Of a DNA stretch of 64,000 nt, positions 57,993 to 64,000 are shown piece by piece. Below the pieces are notes generated by a model. The model saw nothing but the letters and a program-made list of their open reading frames with translations, searched no databases and was not told the origin of the DNA. Each line of letters opens with the position of its first letter. The first letter of the stretch is position 1. The stretch spans positions 120,594 to 184,593 of the forward strand of contig JAETNY010000005.1 of assembly GCA_021771915.1 (NCBI GenBank). The letters run 5' to 3'. Source of the DNA: Bacillota bacterium. GTDB lineage: Bacteria; Bacillota; Dehalobacteriia; UBA4068; UBA4997. Both the position numbers and the translations under genes were made by a program.

Positions 57993-58757
57993 TTACCTCC
58001 CTGGCGTTGGTTGGTCGGGTGCCGGCCAGCGCCTGTTACAGTATAATAAAAGCAGACCGGCCGCAATGCCGATAATGCTGATAACCTGCGCCATTTGCAG
58101 GGGGCCGAGCATCAGGCTGTCCGTGCGGAAATGTTCAATGCAGAAGCGGCCGCAGGAATAGAAAATAAGATAGCAGGCAGCGATATCGCCGGTTTGCCGC
58201 AGGGTACGCGGCCGGCGCAGGGTTAAAAACAGCAGCAGGCTGAAGCCCAGGGCATCCCAGATACTTTCATAGAGAAAGGTGGGGTGGCGATAAGCGCCGT
58301 CAATGAACATGGCCCAGGGCAAATCGGTTTCATAACCGTAGGCTTCCTGATTGAAAAAATTACCCCAGCGGCCGATGGCCTGCGCCAGAATAAGGCCGGG
58401 GGTGATGATATCAGCCCAGAGCCGAAACGGCACATTCTGTTTGCGCGACATGATGAACAGCACCAGCGCGCCGGCCAGTATGGCTCCGTGAATGGCCAGT
58501 CCGCCATGCCAGATGGCGATGATTTTTTCTGGGTTGTGACTGTAATAGAGCCAGTTGAAAGCGACGTAATAGAGCCGCGCGCCTACCAGACCCAGCGGTA
58601 CGGCGGCCAGCGCCAAGTCCAGCAGATAATCGAAGCTGATTTGGTGGCGGAGCGCCAGTCGCCAGCTGATAAATACCGCCAGAATAATGCCGCTGACAAT
58701 TAAAATACCGTACCAGCGCACGGTGAGCGGCCCGATTGTAAAAGCTATTGCTGACAT
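57993..58757 (-). CDS. lgt: Prolipoprotein diacylglyceryl transferase
   Basis: Lgt moves diacylglycerol from phosphatidylglycerol to the lipobox cysteine of prolipoproteins, the first step of lipoprotein maturation. The 254-residue product has seven helices, with the conserved GRWGNFFNQEAYG and HPTFLYESIWD motifs and the arginine-rich CIEHFRTDS near residue 210. Usual length. It is needed for the binding protein and small lipoproteins in this window. ATG 58757 has AAGGAGG upstream. Confidence 0.96.
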   Translation of the reverse strand: MSAIAFTIGPLTVRWYGILIVSGIILAVFISWRLALRHQISFDYLLDLALAAVPLGLVGARLYYVAFNWLYYSHNPEKIIAIWHGGLAIHGAILAGALVLFIMSRKQNVPFRLWADIITPGLILAQAIGRWGNFFNQEAYGYETDLPWAMFIDGAYRHPTFLYESIWDALGFSLLLFLTLRRPRTLRQTGDIAACYLIFYSCGRFCIEHFRTDSLMLGPLQMAQVISIIGIAAGLLLLYCNRRWPAPDQPTPGR

Positions 58758-58904
58758 GCTAATCCTCCTTGTTTATCCTTATATTTTAGCTTAAAAAAAG
58801 CAATTTGTCCATGCTTTTTTTATGAAAAATGGTGGCGACCAGGGCATAATCCGGCGGAAAATGGGGATATATATTGTTAGGTTAGAAAAAAGGAAGTGTG
58901 TGGC

Positions 58905-59696
58905 TTGAAGCTGATTTTACGAGCGGCGGCTTTGACTGCCGGGATTTTCTTCTGGGCAAATGCCGGTGTGCCGGCGGCGGCTCAGACGGCTCCGGCTGAT
59001 TTTTACAGGCAGGCGGAGGCTGGCTGGCGGTTGTATGTGGCGCAGCCGGGTGATAATTTTTTGATATTGGGGCGGCGTTTGGGCTATGCGCCTGAACTTT
59101 TGGCGGCTTTGAATAATCTTTCGGCTGGTTATTGCTGCCGGGGCGGTGAAAATCTGCGCCTGCCGCAGGGTTTGCCTTTTGACGAGATTTGGCTTGACGA
59201 CGCTGACCGCAGTACGACGGCGGACGGCGCCGGGCGGCGTTTGGCCAGCCGCGGCGGTGCGAATGGAGCGGATAACAGGGCGCTTTTAAGCGGCCAAAAA
59301 ACTTGGGCGGCTCCTTTGTTGGTTAGGGGCACTGTTACCTCCGCTTTTGGCAGCAACCGCAGCAGCACCGGACCGCACCATGGTTTGGATATTGCCGTGC
59401 CTAAGGGAACGCCGATTTTGGCGGCGCATGGCGGCACAGTTTTGGAGGCCGGCTGGAAGAATGATGTTTATGGTTATGCTGTGGTTTTGGAGCATGGCAA
59501 CGGTTGGCAGACGCTTTATGCGCATTGCAGTCAGGTTTTGGTGAAGCCGGGGCAGCAGGTGCGCCAGGGGGAGCGGATTGCGCTGGTTGGCTCCACAGGT
59601 AACAGCACCGGGCCGCATTTGCATTTGGAATTGCACAAGGACGGGGCGTTTTTGAACCCGGTGGATTTTTTTACCGGTCTGCTGCTTGAGGTTTAA
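58905..59696 (+). CDS. Secreted M23 (LytM-type) peptidase with N-terminal LysM
   Basis: A 263-residue exported protein. The signal peptide is LILRAAALTAGIFFWANAGV, followed by a LysM-like domain (YVAQPGDNFLILGRRLGYAP, about 45-95) for glycan binding, a basic Gly/Ala linker and a C-terminal M23 domain. The zinc and catalytic motifs are HHGLDIAVPKG (H-x3-D) and HLHLELHKDG (H-x-H). All are intact, so an active endopeptidase is likely. TTG 58905 is preferred, eight bases after AGGAAG; GTG 58896 would overlap that site. Confidence 0.9.
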   Translation: MKLILRAAALTAGIFFWANAGVPAAAQTAPADFYRQAEAGWRLYVAQPGDNFLILGRRLGYAPELLAALNNLSAGYCCRGGENLRLPQGLPFDEIWLDDADRSTTADGAGRRLASRGGANGADNRALLSGQKTWAAPLLVRGTVTSAFGSNRSSTGPHHGLDIAVPKGTPILAAHGGTVLEAGWKNDVYGYAVVLEHGNGWQTLYAHCSQVLVKPGQQVRQGERIALVGSTGNSTGPHLHLELHKDGAFLNPVDFFTGLLLEV

Positions 59697-59720
59697 GGGG
59701 CTGATTAATTTTATTAATAG

Positions 59721-59752
59721 AAAAAACCGGCTGGGTGGCCGGTTTTTTTTTA
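59721..59752. terminator. Terminator between the M23 peptidase and dapL genes
   Basis: AAAAAACCGGC (59721-59731) pairs with GCCGGTTTTTT (59738-59748) over a six-base loop; strong T-runs on both strands. Confidence 0.9.
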
Positions 59753-59754
59753 TA

Positions 59755-60963
59755 TTACTTTTGGAAGTATCTTTTCAAACGCTCGGCGGCTTCCTGCGTG
59801 TCTTGCAGACTGCCAAAGGCCGTCAGGCGGAAATAGCCCTCTCCCTGCTGGCCGAAGCCGGAGCCGGGGGTGCCGATAATGTTCAGTTCATTTAACAGCA
59901 GGTCAAAGAACTGCCATGAGGTTTGGCCGGCCGGCGTTTTCAGCCAGATATAGGGGGAGTTTTCACCGCCGGTGCAGCTGAAACCCAGACCAAGCAAGGT
60001 ATCGCGAATAATTTTAGCATTTTGCAGGTAATGGTTGATGACTTGTTTAACCTGCGCCTGTCCTTCTGGGGTGTAGATGGCGGCCGCACCACGCTGGACG
60101 ATATAGGGAACGCCGTTAAATTTGGTGCTTTGGCGGCGGAACCAGAGGGCGTTCAGGCTGGTTTCGGCGGCAGTGCCGTCTGGGTTTTGGCCGCGCAAGG
60201 CCTGGGGAACGACTGTCCATGCGCAGCGAGTGCCGGTGAAGCCGGCTGTTTTGGAGAAGCTGCAAAATTCGATTGCACATTCCTGCGCGCCGGGGATTTC
60301 ATAAATGGACTGCGGCAGGGAGGGGTCTGTGATGAACGCTTTATAGGCGGCGTCATAGAGGATAATGGCCTGATGTTCCCGGGCATAGTTTACCCAGGCG
60401 GTTAACTGCTCCTTGCTGAAAACCGCGCCGGTGGGGTTATTGGGCGAGCAGAGGCAGATTAAATCAGCATGCCAGTCCGGCGGCTCTGGGCAGAAGCCGG
60501 TTGTTTCTGTGCAGGGCAGAGTGCGCACCTGTCGGCCGGCCATAATGTTGGTGTCGATGTAAACGGGATAGACGGGGTCTGAAACGGCTACCACGTTGGC
60601 GGCGCTGAAAATATCGCCGATGTTGCCGGAATCGCTTTTACTGCCGTCGCTGACAAAGATTTCAGAGGCATTCAGCTGTACGCCGCGCGGTGCGTAATCA
60701 TTTTGCAAAATGGCGTTAATCAGAAAATCATAGCCCTCATAGGGGCCATATCCGCGAAAGGTTTCTGCGGCTCCCATTTCCTGCACAGCCTGTTGCATGG
60801 CCTGCACTACTGCCGGGCAAAGCGGCTGGGTAACATCGCCGATGCCCAGGCTAATCAGCTTCGCCTGGGGGTGGGCCTTTTGATACTGTGTCCGTTTATC
60901 GGCAATTTCTGCAAAAAGATAGCTTTCAGCCAGTTTGTTAAAATTGTCATTAATATAAACCAT
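59755..60963 (-). CDS. dapL: LL-diaminopimelate aminotransferase
   Basis: DapL converts tetrahydrodipicolinate directly to LL-diaminopimelate, a one-step route to the meso-diaminopimelate of lysine and peptidoglycan. The 402-residue PLP enzyme begins INDNFNKLAESYLFAEIADK and contains LISLGIGDVTQPL, LICLCSPNNPTGAVF and the PLP lysine in EFCSFSKTAGFTGTRCAWT. Length is close to the usual 410. It is transcribed alone; ATG 60963 follows AAAGGAAA. The presence of DapL rather than DapC/DapD/DapE is a taxonomic hint. Confidence 0.95.
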   Translation of the reverse strand: MVYINDNFNKLAESYLFAEIADKRTQYQKAHPQAKLISLGIGDVTQPLCPAVVQAMQQAVQEMGAAETFRGYGPYEGYDFLINAILQNDYAPRGVQLNASEIFVSDGSKSDSGNIGDIFSAANVVAVSDPVYPVYIDTNIMAGRQVRTLPCTETTGFCPEPPDWHADLICLCSPNNPTGAVFSKEQLTAWVNYAREHQAIILYDAAYKAFITDPSLPQSIYEIPGAQECAIEFCSFSKTAGFTGTRCAWTVVPQALRGQNPDGTAAETSLNALWFRRQSTKFNGVPYIVQRGAAAIYTPEGQAQVKQVINHYLQNAKIIRDTLLGLGFSCTGGENSPYIWLKTPAGQTSWQFFDLLLNELNIIGTPGSGFGQQGEGYFRLTAFGSLQDTQEAAERLKRYFQK

Positions 60964-61097
60964 TTTTGATTTTTTTCCTTTCTGTAATAATCTGTTTTGA
61001 CGTGCATAATCTTAATCTATACTATTATAGAAGATTGCGACTCGATATGCAAGCTATACCGCTTTTGTATTCAGAATTTTTTCATTAATTTAAGATA

Positions 61098-61126
61098 TTG
61101 ACAAGCCAGGAAAAGATTAGTAAAAT
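61098..61126 (+). promoter_or_regulatory. Promoter of the SLH surface protein gene
   Basis: TTGACA (61098-61103), 17 bases, TAAAAT (61121-61126), 37 bases before the start codon. Confidence 0.8.
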
Positions 61127-61163
61127 ATAAATTAATATGAATTAAGAGGAGGTTTGTCTTTTA

Positions 61164-63443
61164 ATGAGGAAAAAGGTTTCAGCTATTTTGTTGGTTTTGC
61201 TGGCGGCTTTTTGTCTGCTGCCGGGAATAGCCACGGCAGAAATTAAGGAGTGTAATGTGCCGGATATCAGTTGGTGGCTGTATAATCTGGCCGATAATCA
61301 GGGGCTGACTGATAAATCCTATGAGGATAAGGCCAAGGTAATGGTTTTCTTAAACAGAACCTGCGCTAATTCTCAGGCCAGCATTAGAGCGCTGGCGGCC
61401 AGCAAATGGGCAACCGACGACAGAATTCAGATAATTGCGGTTTGCCTTAATGGTACTGATGCGGAAATTCAGCAATTTAAGAACACATATGCTGCAAATT
61501 GCGGAAATATAATTTTTGCCAAATCTAACAACAACATTAATGTTTGGCGTGATTATATGGACGCCTGCGAAATAAATGGAGGTACTTTCCCTTTTAATTT
61601 TGCAATTCTTAATGGTAAAATTCTTTATACTTGGGAAGCCTGCAATAGCATAAGGGATTATGATACCGCTTTTAATAAGTTATTAAATGAAGAAGTTCCT
61701 GATGTTTATCAATTTAAAATCAACGGTGTTGAAAATTATACAGAGGCTTATGCTGTTTTGGCAGAGTTAAATGCGCACCGTATGGCCAATGGGCGGCAGC
61801 CATTATATATGGACGAAGAATTGCTGGAGGCGGCCATGCAGCGCGCGGCGGAAAGCGCTGTTTATTATGGCGGCCCGGAGCATACCCGGCCGGACGGCAG
61901 TGTTGGTTTGACGATTATTCAGGGCAATGTGAATAAGGCCGAGAATATTGCGGTTGGGTATAGCAACGCTTCGGCGGTTATGGCTGGCTGGAAAAGTTCA
62001 CCGGGACACAATGAAAATATGCTGAATAATATTATGACGGCGGCTGGTGTTGGCTGTTTTGAATATGATGGCGTTAAATATTGGGTGCAGCTGTTTTCCT
62101 CTGCTGACCCGAGTATGGCTTCAAAGCCTGCTGAAAATCCGATTGTACTGCATGATATTCTGGCATTGCCGCAGTATCTGAAATTACAGGCTGCGCCGGC
62201 AGCGGTAACTGTGCAGCCGGGCGAAACAGCAGTTTTAAAGCTGAATAATTCTAATTTAAATTATAACAATAAAACCGGTGTTATTCATGCTACCTATGCT
62301 AAGATAAGTAATGAGAATGTGGCGAGTGTTACTCTGGCTGGCGAGCAGGTTCAGATTAAAGGTCTGGCGGACGGCGTGACTACGCTTAAACTAGGCGGCG
62401 TGGCTTCGCGTGCGGCTGGCGCGCCTTATACGATTGAAGTTAAGATTACCGTGGGTGACGGTGTGGAAACACCGGGTGGTGATACCGAAACACCTGGCGA
62501 GAGGTTTAAGTTGACGCTTAATTCTGATAAGGGCAATATTGGCGGCACCGGTAAGGAGATTATGTCGGTTGACGTTGTGCAAGGCAAGGCATATCGTTTG
62601 CCGATTGCCAGCAAGTCCGGTTTTACGCTGCAATATTGGAGCGATGGCAAGAATAATTATAAGGCGAACACGGATTATGTGGTGGCGCATGATACCGAGT
62701 TAATTGCTGTTTGGCAAAAATATACCGGCGGCAGTTCCAGCAGTCATCGGCCGGGGAATACTACCAAGCCGACCCAGCCGGAAAAACCAACTGAGCCGAC
62801 GAAGCCTGCCGAATCTGTCAAGCCAGCCGAGCCGAGCAAAAGCCTGAAGCTTTCAGCGGCGGAGTTGAATGCAGCCGTGGGGGAGGTTACGGCGAAATAT
62901 GACGATGTTAAGACGAACGACTGGTATGCTGAAGCGGTAGCTTTTGTGTATAAGCAGGGCATGATGAACGGTTTGAGCGATAAACGCTTTGCGCCGGGTG
63001 AAAAGACTACTCGCGCGATGTTGGTAACCATGCTGTATCGTTTGGAGAAAGACGCTGGCGGAAGTGCGGCAACCAAATTCTCTGATGTGCCGGCTGGTCA
63101 GTGGTTTAGCGATGCGGTTAACTGGTCGGCCAGCGTCGGCGTGGTGAACGGCATAGAAAATGGCAAATTTGCGCCTAATGATAATATCAGCCGCGAGCAG
63201 CTGGCGGCTATTCTGTATCGTTATGCGCAGCTTAAGGGGTATGACGTTAGCGTTAAGGGTGATTTGAGCAAGTTTAATGATAACGGCAGCGTTGCAGCCT
63301 GGGCTAAGGAGCCTATGCAGTGGGCTGTGGGCAGCGGTTTGATTAATGGCAAGGGCGAAGTTTCTCTGGAGCCGGGCAGTAATGCTACGCGCGCTGAGGT
63401 TGCTACTATGTTGATGCGGCTGCTTAATCAGGACGAAAAATAG
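61164..63443 (+). CDS. SLH-anchored surface protein: thioredoxin-like region, CAP domain, Ig-like and InlB-type repeats
   Basis: A 759-residue exported protein with a mosaic of domains. After a signal peptide (AILLVLLAAFCLLPGIATA) come a thioredoxin-like region (about 30-185) with VMVFLNRTCANSQASIRALA, where the active site is C-A-N-S; a CAP/SCP domain (about 200-325) with YAVLAELNAHRMANGRQPL, GPEHTRPDG, AENIAVGY and SSPGHNENMLN; a BIG2-like domain (about 340-430); an InlB-type repeat (about 445-520, GFTLQYWSDGKNNYKANTDY); a Pro/Lys/Thr linker; and three SLH modules (about 575-755). The SLH part binds the cell wall polymer. GGAGG precedes ATG 61164. The enzymatic role of the first part is inferred from a single conserved cysteine. 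Confidence 0.9.
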   Translation: MRKKVSAILLVLLAAFCLLPGIATAEIKECNVPDISWWLYNLADNQGLTDKSYEDKAKVMVFLNRTCANSQASIRALAASKWATDDRIQIIAVCLNGTDAEIQQFKNTYAANCGNIIFAKSNNNINVWRDYMDACEINGGTFPFNFAILNGKILYTWEACNSIRDYDTAFNKLLNEEVPDVYQFKINGVENYTEAYAVLAELNAHRMANGRQPLYMDEELLEAAMQRAAESAVYYGGPEHTRPDGSVGLTIIQGNVNKAENIAVGYSNASAVMAGWKSSPGHNENMLNNIMTAAGVGCFEYDGVKYWVQLFSSADPSMASKPAENPIVLHDILALPQYLKLQAAPAAVTVQPGETAVLKLNNSNLNYNNKTGVIHATYAKISNENVASVTLAGEQVQIKGLADGVTTLKLGGVASRAAGAPYTIEVKITVGDGVETPGGDTETPGERFKLTLNSDKGNIGGTGKEIMSVDVVQGKAYRLPIASKSGFTLQYWSDGKNNYKANTDYVVAHDTELIAVWQKYTGGSSSSHRPGNTTKPTQPEKPTEPTKPAESVKPAEPSKSLKLSAAELNAAVGEVTAKYDDVKTNDWYAEAVAFVYKQGMMNGLSDKRFAPGEKTTRAMLVTMLYRLEKDAGGSAATKFSDVPAGQWFSDAVNWSASVGVVNGIENGKFAPNDNISREQLAAILYRYAQLKGYDVSVKGDLSKFNDNGSVAAWAKEPMQWAVGSGLINGKGEVSLEPGSNATRAEVATMLMRLLNQDEK

Positions 63444-63450
63444 ACAAACA

Positions 63451-63485
63451 ATTTCCGGCTGTGTTTTTATAATACAGCCGGAAAT
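63451..63485 (+). terminator. Stem-loop after the SLH protein gene
   Basis: ATTTCCGGCTGT (63451-63462) pairs with ACAGCCGGAAAT (63474-63485). No T-run follows, so it may be a weak terminator or an mRNA end protector. Confidence 0.6.
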
Positions 63486-63521
63486 GTATTATTAATAAGA
63501 ATTGGGAAATGGGGTTTTTAT

Positions 63522-63677
63522 ATGGATAAGGAATTTAACTGGCGCGACGAGGTGCCGGACGCGTGGGTGCCGCTGATTGAGGCTGATGAATGGCTGCGAG
63601 AGAGTTTTGATGAGTTTTCTGATGAGTATGAGCCGGCGCCGCTTCCGGCCAGAAACCGGATTGTGGTTACGATATAG
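63522..63677 (+). CDS. Small acidic protein of unknown function
   Basis: A 51-residue open frame starting ATG 63522 and ending TAG. It is acidic in the first half, with MDKEFNWRDEVPDAWVPLIE and FDEFSDEYEPAP, and ends LPARNRIVVTI. No signal peptide or membrane helix. A loose GGGAAATGGGG precedes it. I do not recognise it. Codon use is like that of neighbouring genes and both flanks are non-coding, so it may be real, but the evidence is thin. Confidence 0.45.
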   Translation: MDKEFNWRDEVPDAWVPLIEADEWLRESFDEFSDEYEPAPLPARNRIVVTI

Positions 63678-63795
63678 GGGCATTTTGGCTACTAAAATAG
63701 CGCGGTATAATAGATTTCATTTTGTGCATAATATAGGAAGAAACAGGTGTTTGAAAAAAAACTGGAAAAAAATATAAAAAAATTGAAAAAAGGTG

Positions 63796-63824
63796 TTGAC
63801 AAAAGCAGCAAAAGGTGTTATTAT
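63796..63824 (+). promoter_or_regulatory. rRNA operon promoter
   Basis: TTGACA (63796-63801), 17 bases, TATTAT (63819-63824) with an AT-rich discriminator, just upstream of the rRNA leader. Confidence 0.82.
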
Positions 63825-64000
63825 ATATAAGCACTCGCCAAACGGCACAGCACAAAAGCCTGAGCCGCCCGGTGAGATGACAGGAACGGGTCTTTGAAAA
63901 CTAAATAGTGAGCAGCCAAGTTCAAGCAAGAGATAAGTAAGAAGACAAGGTTCAAAAGAATAATGTTCTCTGAAAATCCTTTGGAAAAAGAAAAAGACTG
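63825..64000 (+). ncRNA. Leader of a ribosomal RNA operon (16S gene starts beyond the right edge)
   Basis: The sequence GGTCTTTGAAAACTAAATAG (63893-63912) is typical of rRNA leaders in Bacillota, where it precedes 16S. GTTCTCTGAAAATCC at about 63965 resembles a boxA-like antitermination site or the 5' half of the 16S processing stem. The 16S body itself is not reached; the usual AGAGTTTGAT start is absent. Confidence 0.75.

Noticed and set aside
1..64000. Mobile elements, CRISPR arrays, prophage or toxin-antitoxin genes
   Set aside because: I saw no transposase or integrase, no regularly spaced direct repeats and no att-like duplications next to the tRNA genes.

Overview
The window reads as chromosomal DNA of an anaerobic member of the Bacillota, starting beside the replication origin. 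The left edge carries dnaA on the minus strand, then an AT-rich spacer with DnaA-box-like sequences, then the divergent rpmH-rnpA-yidD-yidC-khpB-mnmE cluster; this is the classical Bacillota origin layout. The right edge ends inside the leader of a ribosomal RNA operon. I lean towards the Negativicutes (a relative of Acidaminococcaceae) because of the combination of an SLH-anchored surface protein, LL-diaminopimelate aminotransferase, ATP-type PEP carboxykinase, an Mrp antiporter and a DASS-type dicarboxylate carrier. That placement is an inference: no rRNA gene body is present and nothing in the window proves it.

Layout. 1-5.5 kb: origin and the ribosome/RNA-modification/membrane-insertion cluster. 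5.5-9.5 kb: a FIST-domain sensor with a soluble chemoreceptor-like protein, then a large membrane-anchored protein of unknown function. 9.6-12.5 kb: a MerR regulator divergent from a MATE exporter that is translationally coupled to a cytidylate-kinase-like protein. 12.5-18.5 kb: two tRNA clusters (Tyr-Thr; Lys-Lys-Glu), a rhodanese, a giant LuxR-type ATPase regulator and a DASS carrier, with an unexplained 0.8 kb spacer. 18.7-25.2 kb: VanW protein, purA, an internally duplicated unknown protein, ndk, pckA and a small membrane protein. 25.3-29.5 kb: a Bce-type ABC transporter with a BceR-like box upstream but no local two-component system, a monofunctional transglycosylase and a Gly/Asn/Thr-rich lipoprotein. 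29.6-33 kb: uridine-kinase-like nucleoside kinase and an AGCS amino acid symporter. 33.2-39.2 kb: DUF554 protein and a complete branched-chain amino acid ABC importer. 39.2-43.4 kb: formate-tetrahydrofolate ligase, cyclodeaminase and YchF. 43.5-48.3 kb: the minus-strand rpmE-DUF1385-prfA-prmC-flavodoxin-sua5 cluster. 48.6-55.5 kb: a complete seven-subunit Mrp cation/proton antiporter operon plus an eighth small membrane gene. 55.6-64 kb: LysE exporter/LysR regulator, SDR, lgt, an M23 peptidase, dapL, a large SLH surface protein and the rRNA leader.

How the genes fit together. The cell appears to live on amino acids and dicarboxylates using sodium gradients (DASS and AGCS carriers, Mrp antiporter, ABC importer) and to handle one-carbon units through Fhs and a FtcD-C-like cyclodeaminase. 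Envelope functions are prominent: lgt, transglycosylase, M23 peptidase, lipoproteins, DapL for meso-diaminopimelate and an SLH protein. I saw no insertion sequences, phage genes, CRISPR arrays or toxin-antitoxin pairs.

The items most worth a second look are the soluble FIST-chemoreceptor pair, the surface protein that joins a CxxS thioredoxin-like region to a CAP domain and SLH anchors, the unlinked BceR box, the duplicated unknown protein between purA and ndk, the MATE/kinase operon, and the unassigned transcript region upstream of the DASS carrier. Coordinates of start codons were moved inward from the longest open frame wherever a ribosome binding site or family alignment supported it.
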